Of a stretch of DNA of 64,000 nt, positions 33,849 through 42,692 are shown piece by piece (positions within the stretch are counted from its first letter, which is position 1; each line of letters starts with the position of its first letter). Source of the DNA: Butyricimonas paravirosa (GTDB lineage Bacteria; Bacteroidota; Bacteroidia; Bacteroidales; Marinifilaceae); the NCBI RefSeq assembly GCF_032878955.1, contig NZ_CP043839.1:4588001-4652000 (forward strand), read 5' to 3'. The position numbers were made by a program, and so were the translations under genes. A model generated the notes under the pieces. That model made no database searches. It had not been told where the DNA came from and was given only the letters and a program-made list of their open reading frames with translations.

Positions 33849-35414
33849 TTATTCTACTTTAAACACGTTACGGTGTTCAAAACGCAACAAGTCAAAGACA
33901 GTTTTTACCGGGGTGAAGGTGGATAGCGGAACTTCCACGAATATCGTGTTCCAGTTGGCCATGGCACCATTCCACAATCCGGGTAGTTCTTGAACTTTAA
34001 TATCTTTCCCGCCTAGTGATTTGCTGGTGATGAATCCCTGTGTGTTATCGATGTATTTGGTCAAGTCATATTTCTTACCTTTATAGTTATAGGTACTACA
34101 TACGATGTCCACGGGATTAAAGTGGGTTGATTGGGTGAATATTTTTTTCTGATTTCGATCTTTCAGGTTGACTTGAGCGCTCTCCACGATCATCAAGCGT
34201 GTTGCATGTTCGTGGTCTTCAACCCAGAACGGTCCTCCACCCGGTTCTCCTTCATTTTTCACCATTCCGCATACACGCAATGGTCGATCAAGTAATTGTT
34301 TTAAATAAGCGACTCTTTCCTTACGGTCAGTATGAACTAATCCCTCTTTGGGTTTATAACCGAGGTGGTCGTAGATATATTGCTCGATTTCATTCAAATT
34401 TTCGTCTGTAATACTGTTTTTCTTGCTTAAGATTTTCATGTAATTGAAAATCTGGTTCTGTGTTTTTAACAAAACTCCGGCAAGGATTTTCTTGTATTTT
34501 ACTGTGTCTGCCTTGCTACGATCGGGTGCCACGTTGTCAATGTTTTTGATGAAGATTAGGTCTTCTTTCAGGTCATTGAGGTTGTGAATCAATGCACCAT
34601 GACCACCGGGGCGGAACACGATGTTTCCCTCGTTGTCTCTCACGAGATTACCTTCCGTATCAAGACTCACAGTATCTGTTGCTGGCGACTGGACAGAATA
34701 CGTAATGTCGTATTTCAAGTTGAATTCTTTCTGGTATTTTTTGAGAACAGATTTCATGAGGGCTTTGAATTTGCCTATATGTTCTTCTGATACCGTGAAA
34801 TGAATATGAGCTTCCTTACCGTCGTTGGCGTAGAGTGCCGCTTCTACCAAGTGTTCTTCTACAGCCGTGCGGATATGGTCCCTGTAAATATGGAAATCAA
34901 TTAATCCCTTGGGTGTGGCATTGTAATTAAGCCCCTTGGGGGTAAGGATGTATTCTAGAATTTCAATGAGTTGATTCTTCCAGAGTAATTTGTCTAAATC
35001 AAGGCGATCTTTGTAAAGAGCCTCTTTTAGGTGTGGGTAGAATGGAAATTCTTTCAATTTCTCGAAGAACGAGAATATACTTCCGGGTTCCTTGTCTTGC
35101 CGGAATTTCAAATAGTCTTCATCGCTACCCGTGTACGTGTTGAAAAACGTATTTAGCGTTTTGAACATGCGTGATGCGGAACCGGAGGCCGGAACCATTT
35201 TCACGATTTTCAACGAATTCATTCTTTCCTCGAAGATGCGGATGAATTCATCGGCTTGTTCGTCATTCAAACCGTAGATTCCGTTGTTTATTGTTGCCGC
35301 ATCCCGAATCTGTACAAAATCAAACCCCTGCTTGAAATTTTCAAGCTGGTTTTCAATTTGCTCGGGTTTTATTCCCCTGCGTTTAAATTGTTTGAGATCA
35401 CTTTTCGTGTACAT
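33849..35414 (-). CDS. DUF4301 protein (nucleotidyltransferase-like)
   Basis: A 521-residue cytoplasmic protein. The start ATG at 35414 follows a plausible minus-strand promoter (TTTG at 35477-35474, N19, TAACTTG at 35454-35448). The frame is open 66 codons further upstream, but that stretch crosses the promoter and reads as non-coding. The segment KMVPASGSASRMFKTL near residue 80 looks like the nucleotide-binding loop of sugar nucleotidyltransferases (AxGxGTRM). FRPGGHGALIHNLNDL and HVHFTVSEEH-like segments are conserved features of DUF4301. A sugar- or phosphate-activating reaction is possible but not shown. It is common in Bacteroidota. Confidence 0.88.
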   Translation of the reverse strand: MYTKSDLKQFKRRGIKPEQIENQLENFKQGFDFVQIRDAATINNGIYGLNDEQADEFIRIFEERMNSLKIVKMVPASGSASRMFKTLNTFFNTYTGSDEDYLKFRQDKEPGSIFSFFEKLKEFPFYPHLKEALYKDRLDLDKLLWKNQLIEILEYILTPKGLNYNATPKGLIDFHIYRDHIRTAVEEHLVEAALYANDGKEAHIHFTVSEEHIGKFKALMKSVLKKYQKEFNLKYDITYSVQSPATDTVSLDTEGNLVRDNEGNIVFRPGGHGALIHNLNDLKEDLIFIKNIDNVAPDRSKADTVKYKKILAGVLLKTQNQIFNYMKILSKKNSITDENLNEIEQYIYDHLGYKPKEGLVHTDRKERVAYLKQLLDRPLRVCGMVKNEGEPGGGPFWVEDHEHATRLMIVESAQVNLKDRNQKKIFTQSTHFNPVDIVCSTYNYKGKKYDLTKYIDNTQGFITSKSLGGKDIKVQELPGLWNGAMANWNTIFVEVPLSTFTPVKTVFDLLRFEHRNVFKVE

Positions 35415-35589
35415 AATTTCAGGTTTGTAAGTACGTAAATAGTTTTGCAAGTTACGAATTATTGTGCAGAAAGCAAAATTTGTCTTTTGCGTTGCAGGCT
35501 GCCGGGTGAGTCTCTGACTCTGAGGGTTATGGGTGTTTATCGTGAACTTGTAACTTGTTAGCTTGTTATTTATACGAGAAAGAAGACAA

Positions 35590-35844
35590 TTAATTGTCTT
35601 CTTCTTCGTCATATAATTCTTCTTGATTCTCTAATTCGGTTTCGAAAAATTCTTCCGCTTCTTCCATGAGAGATTCAATGTCGTCTGTGCAGAGAGGCTC
35701 TTCGTCAATCCAGTAAATTTTCTGGTTGCTGTAAAAGCCATCCATGTCACATTGAATAATACATTGAGGCTTTTCCGTGTGCACAACATATACTAGATCT
35801 GGTGCTTCCTGGGAATTGTCTGCAATAAGAAATTTTGGTAACAT
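35590..35844 (-). CDS. Small acidic protein of unknown function
   Basis: An 84-residue protein with ATG at 35844 (a GTG three codons upstream is possible). The N-terminal half is mixed (MLPKFLIADNSQEAPDLVYVVHTEKPQCIIQCDMDG), then an extremely acidic tail starts (ESLMEEAEEFFETELENQEEL), rich in Glu and Asp to the end. It has no signal or membrane segment. It is divergent from the CBS protein gene and co-directional with the DUF4301 gene, 175 bases apart. The acidic tail suggests a protein-protein or nucleic-acid-mimic role, which is only a guess. Confidence 0.8.
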   Translation of the reverse strand: MLPKFLIADNSQEAPDLVYVVHTEKPQCIIQCDMDGFYSNQKIYWIDEEPLCTDDIESLMEEAEEFFETELENQEELYDEEEDN

Positions 35845-35901
35845 GATGTTCACTGTTTTTAAATTTACGTGGCAAATATAGAAATAATTGAAAACGGTGA
35901 T

Positions 35902-35920
35902 ATTGAAAATTGAAAATTAT
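35902..35920. repeat. Short CAATTTT-word repeat (inverse orientation)
   Basis: Two tandem TTGAAAA words (35902-35920), with a third nearby at 35888-35894. It lies between divergent genes (acidic protein and CBS protein). The same word in the other orientation appears at 37632-37663 and 54883-54913. Confidence 0.5.
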
Positions 35921-35980
35921 TTTAAGGGTGGAATTTACTGGGGAAAATAATGTATCTTTAGGGCGAGAAATGAAATAAAT

Positions 35981-36646
35981 ATGATCGCATCAAGTTTACT
36001 ATCAAATGTTGTACCGGTATTGAAGAAGGATGATACTTGTGCCCAGGCATTGGGGTGGATGGACTTGTTTCGGGTGTCTCATTTGCCTGTCTTGGATGGA
36101 GAAACGTACGTGGGGTTGTTATCTGATGAAATCATGTATGCGCACGGGAGTATTCATGATCCGATCGGTAAGTTGGATATACCCAGGGAAATGACTTTCG
36201 TTTACGAAGATGTACATATGTATGATGTTATCGGGGTTGCCTCTTCACGGCTTTTGTCGGTGGTACCGGTTTTGAACCGAAAAGAGGTATATCAGGGAGC
36301 TATTTTGTTAACAGACATCTTGCATAATATTGATAAACTTTTGTGTATAGACGATCCTGGCGGAATTATCGTGTTGGAAGTAAATAAAATTGATTATTCT
36401 TTGGCCGAGGTCGCCCAAATCGTGGAGTATAACGAGGCGAAGGTGTTGAGTTGCTATGTTACGTGTATGCCGGATTCTAATAAAGTGGCGATTACTCTTA
36501 AAGTGAATACGGCCCGGATAGAACCGATTCTGGATACTTTTATTCGTTATCGTTATGTGATCAAAAATACTTTTGTTTCCGGTGAAGAGATGAATGAAGA
36601 GATGAAAGATCGTTACGGGCAGTTGTTGAAGTTTATGGAAATGTAG
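35981..36646 (+). CDS. CBS-domain protein with C-terminal ACT-like domain (AcuB-like)
   Basis: A 221-residue cytoplasmic protein. Two CBS motifs cover about 1-120 (FRVSHLPVLDGETYVGLLSDE and LLSVVPVLNRKEVYQGAILLTDIL). An ACT-like segment covers about 126-205 (GGIIVLEVNKIDYSLAEVAQIVEYNEAKVLS). The architecture resembles AcuB-like ligand sensors that bind adenine nucleotides. It is 34 bases before nadK, so the two are likely co-transcribed; a sensing role for nucleotide status next to NAD kinase is inference. Confidence 0.88.
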   Translation: MIASSLLSNVVPVLKKDDTCAQALGWMDLFRVSHLPVLDGETYVGLLSDEIMYAHGSIHDPIGKLDIPREMTFVYEDVHMYDVIGVASSRLLSVVPVLNRKEVYQGAILLTDILHNIDKLLCIDDPGGIIVLEVNKIDYSLAEVAQIVEYNEAKVLSCYVTCMPDSNKVAITLKVNTARIEPILDTFIRYRYVIKNTFVSGEEMNEEMKDRYGQLLKFMEM

Positions 36647-36680
36647 GAAGTTTTAAATTAATTGAATCTAAAATAAATAG

Positions 36681-37586
36681 ATGTGTTCAAAAATAAGTAA
36701 AGTTGCGATTTACGGACGGGTGATTCATGAAGAGTTTTATCCTTATTTCAAACAAATGTTGCGTGATCTGAATGAGCGAGGGGTTTGTTTGACTTGTTAT
36801 AAACCTTTCTATGATTTTTTGAGGGAAAAATGTGGTATTTCTGATGTGTTTCAAGCGTTTTATGAGGAGGATGTTGATCGGGATACGGATGTTTTGTTCA
36901 GCGTGGGAGGAGACGGGACATTTCTTGATTCTGCGATGCGAGTGAAAAATCATGGTGTTCCTGTGTTGGGCATCAATAGCGGGCGGTTGGGTTTTTTGGC
37001 TAATATAGCTCAAGAAGAGATTCCTCAGGCTATTCATTGGTTATGTGCCGGAGACTTTGACGTGGAACAGCGTGCGTTGGTGAAATTCGAGATGAAAGAT
37101 AATCCTTTTGCTGAATTTAATTATGCATTGAATGAGATAAGTGTATTGAAGACAGAACGTTCCTCTTTGTTGAAGGTTCATGCTTATATCGAGGAAGAAT
37201 ATCTCACCACATACTGGGCTGATGGCGTGATCGTGGCCACGCCTACCGGGTCTACTGCCTACTCGTTAAGTTGCGGGGGGCCGATCGTGGCTTTGGGTTG
37301 CGATAACTTGATCATAACTCCGGTAAGCCCGCATAATTTGAATATGCGTCCCTTGATTTTGCCTGGTAATGTGCAAATCCGTTTAAAAGTTGAGAGTCGT
37401 TCAGGAGACTTCATGTTGAGTGCTGATTCTCGTATGCAAAGAATGTCGGATAATCACGAATTATTTATATCTTCGGGCGATTTTAAAATGAATGTTGTGA
37501 AAATGCCTGATCATAGTTATTACGACACGTTACGGAATAAATTGAATTGGGGCGAGGACAAGAGAAACAAGAAAGATAAAAGTTGA
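36681..37586 (+). CDS. nadK: NAD kinase
   Basis: A 301-residue ATP-NAD kinase that makes NADP. The conserved GGDGT in SVGGDGTFLDSAM starts the phosphate-binding loop. INSGRLGFLANI, the NEISV segment and PTGSTAYSLSCGGPI follow in order, with the C-terminal LSADSR. Length is typical. The start ATG at 36681 is 34 bases after the CBS gene. uppS starts 81 bases downstream after a short repeat. The CBS-nadK-uppS-bamA order is commonly seen in Bacteroidales. Confidence 0.97.
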   Translation: MCSKISKVAIYGRVIHEEFYPYFKQMLRDLNERGVCLTCYKPFYDFLREKCGISDVFQAFYEEDVDRDTDVLFSVGGDGTFLDSAMRVKNHGVPVLGINSGRLGFLANIAQEEIPQAIHWLCAGDFDVEQRALVKFEMKDNPFAEFNYALNEISVLKTERSSLLKVHAYIEEEYLTTYWADGVIVATPTGSTAYSLSCGGPIVALGCDNLIITPVSPHNLNMRPLILPGNVQIRLKVESRSGDFMLSADSRMQRMSDNHELFISSGDFKMNVVKMPDHSYYDTLRNKLNWGEDKRNKKDKS

Positions 37587-37631
37587 AACAATTTTAAATA
37601 ATAGGGTTAATTTTATTGGAGAGTGAAAAGT

Positions 37632-37663
37632 AATTTTCAATTTTCAATTTTCAATTTTCAATT
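37632..37663. repeat. CAATTTT tandem words before uppS
   Basis: Four perfect 7-base repeats of AATTTTC just before the uppS ATG (37668). The frame of uppS is open through it, but the encoded residues (FQFSIFNFQ) are low-complexity, so it is taken as leader DNA. A second four-copy array of the same word precedes lptB. Confidence 0.8.
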
Positions 37664-37667
37664 AATT

Positions 37668-38396
37668 ATGGATAAAGAGAATATACCGGAACACGTGGCA
37701 ATTATTATGGATGGAAACGGAAGGTGGGCCAAAAGTCACGGTTTGGAGAGATGGGAAGGTCATAAAAAAGGAGTAGATGCGGTAAGAACAGCAATGGAGG
37801 CTGCTGGGGAGATTGAGGTGAAGTATTTGACTTTATATGCTTTTTCGATAGAGAACTGGAATCGTCCGAAGAAAGAGATAGATGTGTTGATGGGTTTGAT
37901 GGTGGATGCTATTTTGGCTGAAACTGATAATTTGATGAGAAAACAAGTCCGGGTGAAGGCTATCGGGAATTTGTCGGATTTGCCGGAAGAGGTATATAAC
38001 AAGTTACAGGGATTAATAACGAGAACGGCATCTAATACCGGGTTAACTCTAGTGTTGGCATTAAGTTATGGGGCAAGATGGGAGATTTTGACAGCGGCCA
38101 AGCGGATAGTTCAAGATGTGCGGGATGGCAAAATAGAAGATGTTGAGGCATTTACAGACGCAGATTTTTCCACTTACCTGACGACGTCGGGAATCCCTGA
38201 TCCCGATTTATTGATCCGAACAAGTGGTGAATGTAGGCTTAGTAATTTCCTTTTATGGCAATTAGCGTATACTGAACTATATTTTCTTGATAAATTTTGG
38301 CCCGATTTTGAAAAAGAAGACTTATATTTGGCCATTCGTAATTTTCAAAAAAGAGAAAGACGATTCGGGTTAACCGGAGAGCAACTAAAAAAGTGA
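37668..38396 (+). CDS. uppS: Isoprenyl transferase (undecaprenyl diphosphate synthase)
   Basis: A 242-residue cis-prenyltransferase that extends farnesyl diphosphate with isopentenyl diphosphate to the C55 lipid carrier. The catalytic Asp is in IIMDGNGRWAKSHG. The closing motif RTSGECRLSNFLLWQLAYTELYF (with Arg, Ser and Glu of the substrate site) is complete. ATG at 37668 opens at MDKENIPEHVAIIMDGN, matching the usual family start. The 15-codon open extension upstream is repeat DNA. bamA begins at its stop codon, so the two are coupled. Confidence 0.97.
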   Translation: MDKENIPEHVAIIMDGNGRWAKSHGLERWEGHKKGVDAVRTAMEAAGEIEVKYLTLYAFSIENWNRPKKEIDVLMGLMVDAILAETDNLMRKQVRVKAIGNLSDLPEEVYNKLQGLITRTASNTGLTLVLALSYGARWEILTAAKRIVQDVRDGKIEDVEAFTDADFSTYLTTSGIPDPDLLIRTSGECRLSNFLLWQLAYTELYFLDKFWPDFEKEDLYLAIRNFQKRERRFGLTGEQLKK

Positions 38397-38401
38397 CTCA
38401 G

Positions 38402-40948
38402 ATGACAGGAAAAATAACGCTTTTATTAATCTTTATACTGTGTGTTTATGGGGCAAAGGCCCAAGTCGCAGATACGACACAACAATATGATATTTTTTAT
38501 TCTTCGCCTAAAACTTACGAACTAGCTGGAGTGCGAGCTGTTGGGGGAGGGGAGAATTATGATGAGGATTATTTGGCACAGATGGCTGGATTGTCAATCG
38601 GGATGGCGGTACAGATTCCCGGAGAAACAATCACTCGTGCAATTAAGAGATTGTATGGGCATGGAATCTTTTCAGATGTATCTATTGCCATAGATAAGAT
38701 CGAAGGGGATAAAGTTTATTTGGCTTTATATATAAAGGAGCGTCATAAACTTTCCAAGATTAATTATGTCGGGCTGAAAAAAGCAGAGGAGAATAAAATC
38801 AAAGAAAAGATGAATTTGTTACCGGGTGCCCAGGTGACAGATTTGATGAAGTCAAATCTAAAGATGCAGATCGAGAAGTATCTGAAAGAAAAGGGATATT
38901 ATAACACGAATATCAGGATTATTCAACGTGATGATCCGGACCATAGTAATTTCGTGATCTTGGATGCTATCGTGGAGAAACATAATAAGATCAAGATTGA
39001 CGAGATTATCATTACCGGAAATAAGTTAATGAAAGATGGTCGTCTGAAAGGTGCCATGAAGAAGACGAAAGAGAAATCTCTTCGTAATTTCTTCAAGTCG
39101 GCTAATTATATAGAAAAAAATTACGATGAAGATAAATTCCTTCTTGTTGATAAGTATAACGAGAAAGGTTTCCGGGATGCTGTGATCCTTTCGGATAGCG
39201 TGGTACAGATTTCACCTAAGCGGGTAAAAATTTATATTGATGTACAAGAAGGAAACAAATACTATTTCAATAATATTACATGGGTGGGTAACACCATTTA
39301 TGGTTCAGATGTTTTGAGTGATGTGTTGAATATCAAGAAAGGTGATGTTTATAACAGTAAATATCTTGAGGAACGAATGACATCTGATGATGATGCTGTT
39401 TCTAATCTATATCAGAATAATGGTTACCTGTTCTCCCGGTTGGTTCCGGTGGAGACTATATCCGGAGAGGACTCCATTAACTTGGAAGTCCGGGTGGTTG
39501 AAGGTCCTCAAGCGACGATTAACAAAGTAATCATCAAAGGAAATAATCGAACGCACGAGCATGTAATTCGTCGGGAACTATATGTTTACCCGGGAGAATT
39601 GTTCAGTCGTGAGGATATTATACGAAGTGCCAGAGAGTTGGCGAATATGGGACATTTTGACCCGGAGCAGATTAAACCCGATTTGGCAAATGTGAATGCA
39701 GAGGCAGGAACGGCTGATGTCGTATTTGGTTTAGTTGAAAAAGCGAATGATAAAATCGAACTTTCCGGAGGTTGGGGAGCCGGTATGATCATTGGTTCTG
39801 TGGGATTGACCTTCACGAACTTCTCTATTCGTAATATATTTAATTGGGATTCTTACCGGCCTCTGCCGCAGGGAGATGGTCAGACGTTTAGTTTGAAGGC
39901 TCAGACGAATGGTAAATACTATACTTCTTTCAGTTTGTCTTTCCGTGAACCTTGGTTAGGTGGAAGAAAGCCGAATTCATTGAGTGTATCATTGTATTTC
40001 TCTCGGCAAACGGGATATTCCAGTAGTTACCGGAACTCTTATTATATGAGTAATACTTCTCAGATGTACGACTCTCGTCAGTTAATGTTGACTTACGGTC
40101 TTAGCGTGGGATTAGGACGACGAATTAACTGGCCGGATAACTGGTTTACGATGTATAATGAGATTTCGTTCCAGCGTTATCAGTTGAAGAATTGGCCGTA
40201 TTATATCTTCAGTGATGGTAACTCTAATAACTTGTCTATCGCAACGGTTATCAAGAGAAGTTCTATTGACAACCCGCTGTTTACAAGAATGGGTAGTGAA
40301 TTCACATTCTCATTGACATTGACCCCGCCGTATTCCTTGTTCTCAAACCGTCATTTCGAGGCAGAGAAGGATCAAGTGAAGTATAGATGGATCGAATATC
40401 ATAAGTGGAAATTCAGCGGAAAGATTTTCATGCCGTTGACTCGTAGTGAGAAACGTCCGTTAGTGTTGTATGCTTCGGCACAGTACGGGTACTTGGGTTA
40501 CTATGATAAGAACAAAAAATCTCCGTTCGAGGGATTCGAGATGGGTGGTGACGGAATGTCAGGATATAGCCTGTATGGTAGAGAATACGTGGGATTGCGC
40601 GGTTATGAAAACGGATCATTGACTAATGCCGGTTCATCTTTTATTGCCCCGAAATCTTCAGATGCAAGCTTGTATTCCAAGTTCACGATGGAGTTGCGTT
40701 ACCCGATTTCTTTGGCACAATCAGCAACGATTTATGCTTTAGGATTCTTGGAAGCAGGTAACTCTTGGTACGAGTTGAAAGATTTTGAACCCTTCAATTT
40801 GTACCGTTCTGCCGGCGTCGGTTTGCGTGTATTCCTCCCGATGTTTGGTTTGCTCGGTATTGACTGGGGGTATGGATTTGACGATGTGCCGGGACGTAGT
40901 GGTGCTGGTGGTTCACAATTCCACTTTGTGTTAGGACAAGAATTTTAG
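38402..40948 (+). CDS. bamA: Outer membrane protein assembly factor BamA
   Basis: An 848-residue outer-membrane beta-barrel insertase. The signal peptide (about 1-20, LLLIFILCVYGAKAQ) is followed by POTRA repeats across about 45-425 (for example RERHKLSKINYVGLKKAEENK and GNNRTHEHVIRRELYVYPGELF). The Omp85 barrel then runs to the final Phe (FHFVLGQEF). The lid-lock motif is present as VGLRGYENG. The GTG at 38393 overlaps the uppS stop and is an alternative start; ATG at 38402 gives a normal signal peptide. It is followed by skp, so the cluster serves outer-membrane protein biogenesis. Confidence 0.95.
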   Translation: MTGKITLLLIFILCVYGAKAQVADTTQQYDIFYSSPKTYELAGVRAVGGGENYDEDYLAQMAGLSIGMAVQIPGETITRAIKRLYGHGIFSDVSIAIDKIEGDKVYLALYIKERHKLSKINYVGLKKAEENKIKEKMNLLPGAQVTDLMKSNLKMQIEKYLKEKGYYNTNIRIIQRDDPDHSNFVILDAIVEKHNKIKIDEIIITGNKLMKDGRLKGAMKKTKEKSLRNFFKSANYIEKNYDEDKFLLVDKYNEKGFRDAVILSDSVVQISPKRVKIYIDVQEGNKYYFNNITWVGNTIYGSDVLSDVLNIKKGDVYNSKYLEERMTSDDDAVSNLYQNNGYLFSRLVPVETISGEDSINLEVRVVEGPQATINKVIIKGNNRTHEHVIRRELYVYPGELFSREDIIRSARELANMGHFDPEQIKPDLANVNAEAGTADVVFGLVEKANDKIELSGGWGAGMIIGSVGLTFTNFSIRNIFNWDSYRPLPQGDGQTFSLKAQTNGKYYTSFSLSFREPWLGGRKPNSLSVSLYFSRQTGYSSSYRNSYYMSNTSQMYDSRQLMLTYGLSVGLGRRINWPDNWFTMYNEISFQRYQLKNWPYYIFSDGNSNNLSIATVIKRSSIDNPLFTRMGSEFTFSLTLTPPYSLFSNRHFEAEKDQVKYRWIEYHKWKFSGKIFMPLTRSEKRPLVLYASAQYGYLGYYDKNKKSPFEGFEMGGDGMSGYSLYGREYVGLRGYENGSLTNAGSSFIAPKSSDASLYSKFTMELRYPISLAQSATIYALGFLEAGNSWYELKDFEPFNLYRSAGVGLRVFLPMFGLLGIDWGYGFDDVPGRSGAGGSQFHFVLGQEF

Positions 40949-40954
40949 AAATGG

Positions 40955-41018
40955 AGTGATTTAGTGATTGCGGGTTTCGTGATTTAATACAATCGCATAA
41001 TCGTAAATCACTGAATCT
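40955..41018. repeat. Intergenic inverted-word repeat, GATTTACGATT family
   Basis: AGTGATTTA (40955-40963) and TAAATCACT (41004-41012) are perfect outer arms. Looser complementary words (GTGATTGCG, AATCGCATAATCG) lie inside. It sits right after the bamA stop and before the skp promoter region. Confidence 0.6.
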
Positions 41019-41116
41019 CTAAATAATTTTGAGCTTCTTTGCATACATTATGTATGTAGGCTAGGAAAAGGAATTTTATTTTATTACTTTTGTAGATCAT
41101 TTTAAAGACAAACATT

Positions 41117-41653
41117 ATGAAGAATACGTTGAAATTATTTGCTTTAGTAGCATTTATGTTTGCTGCTTTTGCTACTTCTGCTCAAACTGCAAAACCAATT
41201 AAGTTAGGTCATCTTGATGTTCAAAAGGTGATGACAAGTATGCCGGAGTTTAAAAAGGCACAGGATGATTTAGCAGCTAAGGAGCAAGAGATTAGAAAAG
41301 AATTGACTGCAATGCACGAGAATTATCAAAAATTGATGCAAGAATATCAGGCCAATGCTAAAACACTGACTGAATTAAGCCGTACAGCTAAAGAACAAGA
41401 AATTCAAGGATTGGCAGAGAGAATTCAAAACTTTCAACAATTAGCTCAAGAACAAATGGCTAAGACTCAGGAAGATTTATTAGCGCCGATTATTACTAAA
41501 ATTCAAAATGCAGTTCAAGCCGTAGGTAAAGAAGGTGGTTTCACTTATATTTTTGCTGCAACTCCTAATTTTGGTCAAGGTGCATTATTGTACATGGCTG
41601 ATAATAGTGAGGATGTGTTACCGCTGGTAAAGAAAAAATTAGGTATTCAATAA
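41117..41653 (+). CDS. OmpH/Skp-family periplasmic chaperone
   Basis: A 178-residue exported chaperone that escorts unfolded outer-membrane proteins to BamA. The signal peptide (1-22, ALVAFMFAAFATSAQ) is followed by the Skp head segment (IKLGHLDVQKVMTSMPEFKKAQ). Two long coiled-coil arms rich in Glu, Gln and Lys cover about 45-140. The C-terminal head strand is GFTYIFAATPNFGQGALLYM. Bacteroidales often carry two tandem copies after bamA; only one is here. A -7-like TACTTTTG (41085-41092) lies 24 bases before the ATG. A clear terminator follows. Confidence 0.93.
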   Translation: MKNTLKLFALVAFMFAAFATSAQTAKPIKLGHLDVQKVMTSMPEFKKAQDDLAAKEQEIRKELTAMHENYQKLMQEYQANAKTLTELSRTAKEQEIQGLAERIQNFQQLAQEQMAKTQEDLLAPIITKIQNAVQAVGKEGGFTYIFAATPNFGQGALLYMADNSEDVLPLVKKKLGIQ

Positions 41654-41675
41654 TTTATATATATAATGAAATAAA

Positions 41676-41701
41676 GTCGCCCTTTGGGCGGCTTTTTTTT
41701 T
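41676..41701 (+). terminator. Intrinsic terminator after skp
   Basis: GTCGCCC (41676-41682), 3-base loop, GGGCGGC (41686-41692), then nine T. One G-T wobble in the stem. Confidence 0.92.
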
Positions 41702-41757
41702 GCATTCTTTGGGAATAAAAGGTATATTAGCAGCTATAAATTTAATATAATAGACAT

Positions 41758-42582
41758 ATGTCTTGTCCGATTGGGGTGTTTGATTCCGGATATGGGGGAT
41801 TGACGATATTGAAAGATATTGTAAAAGAGATGCCTGAGTATGATTATATTTACTTGGGAGATAATGCCCGTACACCTTATGGAACTCGTTCTTTTGATGT
41901 TGTTTACAAGTACACGCGAGAGGCGGTTTTAAAGTTGTTCGGGATGGGGTGTAAGCTGGTTATTCTGGCCTGTAACACGGCCTCGGCGAAAGCACTACGG
42001 ACGATACAGCAAGTCGATTTGCCCCAGATAGATCCTCAACGAAGAGTGTTAGGGGTTATTCGTCCCAGCGTCGAGGCTGTGGCGGATTTTACCGGGAATG
42101 GGCATATCGGTATCTTGGCAACTTCGGGGACCGTGGCGTCTGAGTCGTATTTGTTGGAGATTGCCAAAATTCATTCGGAGAAGGGATTTCTGGTCACGCA
42201 GCAGGCTTGTCCCATGTGGGTTCCGATCGTGGAGAATAACGAGATGAATTCTCCGGGGGCGGCTTTCTTTGTACAGAAGTATATAGATACAATTCTGCAA
42301 GCTGATTCGCAAATTGACACTCTCGTGTTGGCTTGTACGCATTATCCGTTGTTGAGAAGTGTTATTGACCGCTTTATTCCGGAAGGGATAACCGTCATCC
42401 AGCAGGGTGAAATTGTAGCACGAAGTTTGAAAGACTATTTGTGTCGGCACCCGGAGATGGAACGAGAACTTTCCCGGGGGGGGCAGATTGAATTCTTGAC
42501 CACGGAGAAAGGTGGAATGTTTGATAAGATGGCAGCGCTATTTATGCAGGCGGAAGTGACATCCCGGCATGTAGAACTGTAA
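41758..42582 (+). CDS. murI: Glutamate racemase
   Basis: A 274-residue cofactor-independent racemase that supplies D-glutamate for peptidoglycan. GVFDSGYGGLTI (6-17) starts the protein, with the catalytic Asp and Ser pair. The first catalytic Cys lies in ILACNTASAKAL and the second in LVLACTHYPLL, each in normal context. The length is typical. It stands after the skp terminator and closes the envelope cluster bamA-skp-murI. A repeat of a different word family separates it from relA/spoT. Confidence 0.97.
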   Translation: MSCPIGVFDSGYGGLTILKDIVKEMPEYDYIYLGDNARTPYGTRSFDVVYKYTREAVLKLFGMGCKLVILACNTASAKALRTIQQVDLPQIDPQRRVLGVIRPSVEAVADFTGNGHIGILATSGTVASESYLLEIAKIHSEKGFLVTQQACPMWVPIVENNEMNSPGAAFFVQKYIDTILQADSQIDTLVLACTHYPLLRSVIDRFIPEGITVIQQGEIVARSLKDYLCRHPEMERELSRGGQIEFLTTEKGGMFDKMAALFMQAEVTSRHVEL

Positions 42583-42597
42583 AAATAGAGATTCAAT

Positions 42598-42682
42598 AAT
42601 TTAGAATTTAAAGTTTAGAATTTAGAATGAATGGAATCGCTGTCTTCTTCTATCTAAAATTTAAAATCTAAAATTTAAAATT
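42598..42682. repeat. Intergenic inverted-word repeat, AAAATTTAGATT family
   Basis: The left arm (42598-42628) is built of TTTAGAATTT words. The right arm (42651-42682) is the complementary TCTAAAATTTAAAA type. The core of 22 bases is unrelated. It fills the space between murI and relA/spoT. Single copies of the same words are at 33758-33772 and 59720-59743. Confidence 0.7.
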
Positions 42683-42692
42683 GTTTTAGGTT

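Noticed and set aside
35415..35612. 66-codon N-terminal extension of the DUF4301 frame
   Set aside because: Crosses a plausible promoter and encodes low-complexity sequence; the protein's natural start is the ATG at 35414.
37623..37667. 15-codon extension of UppS
   Set aside because: The codons come from CAATTTT repeat DNA; the family start is at MDKENIPEHVAIIMDGN.
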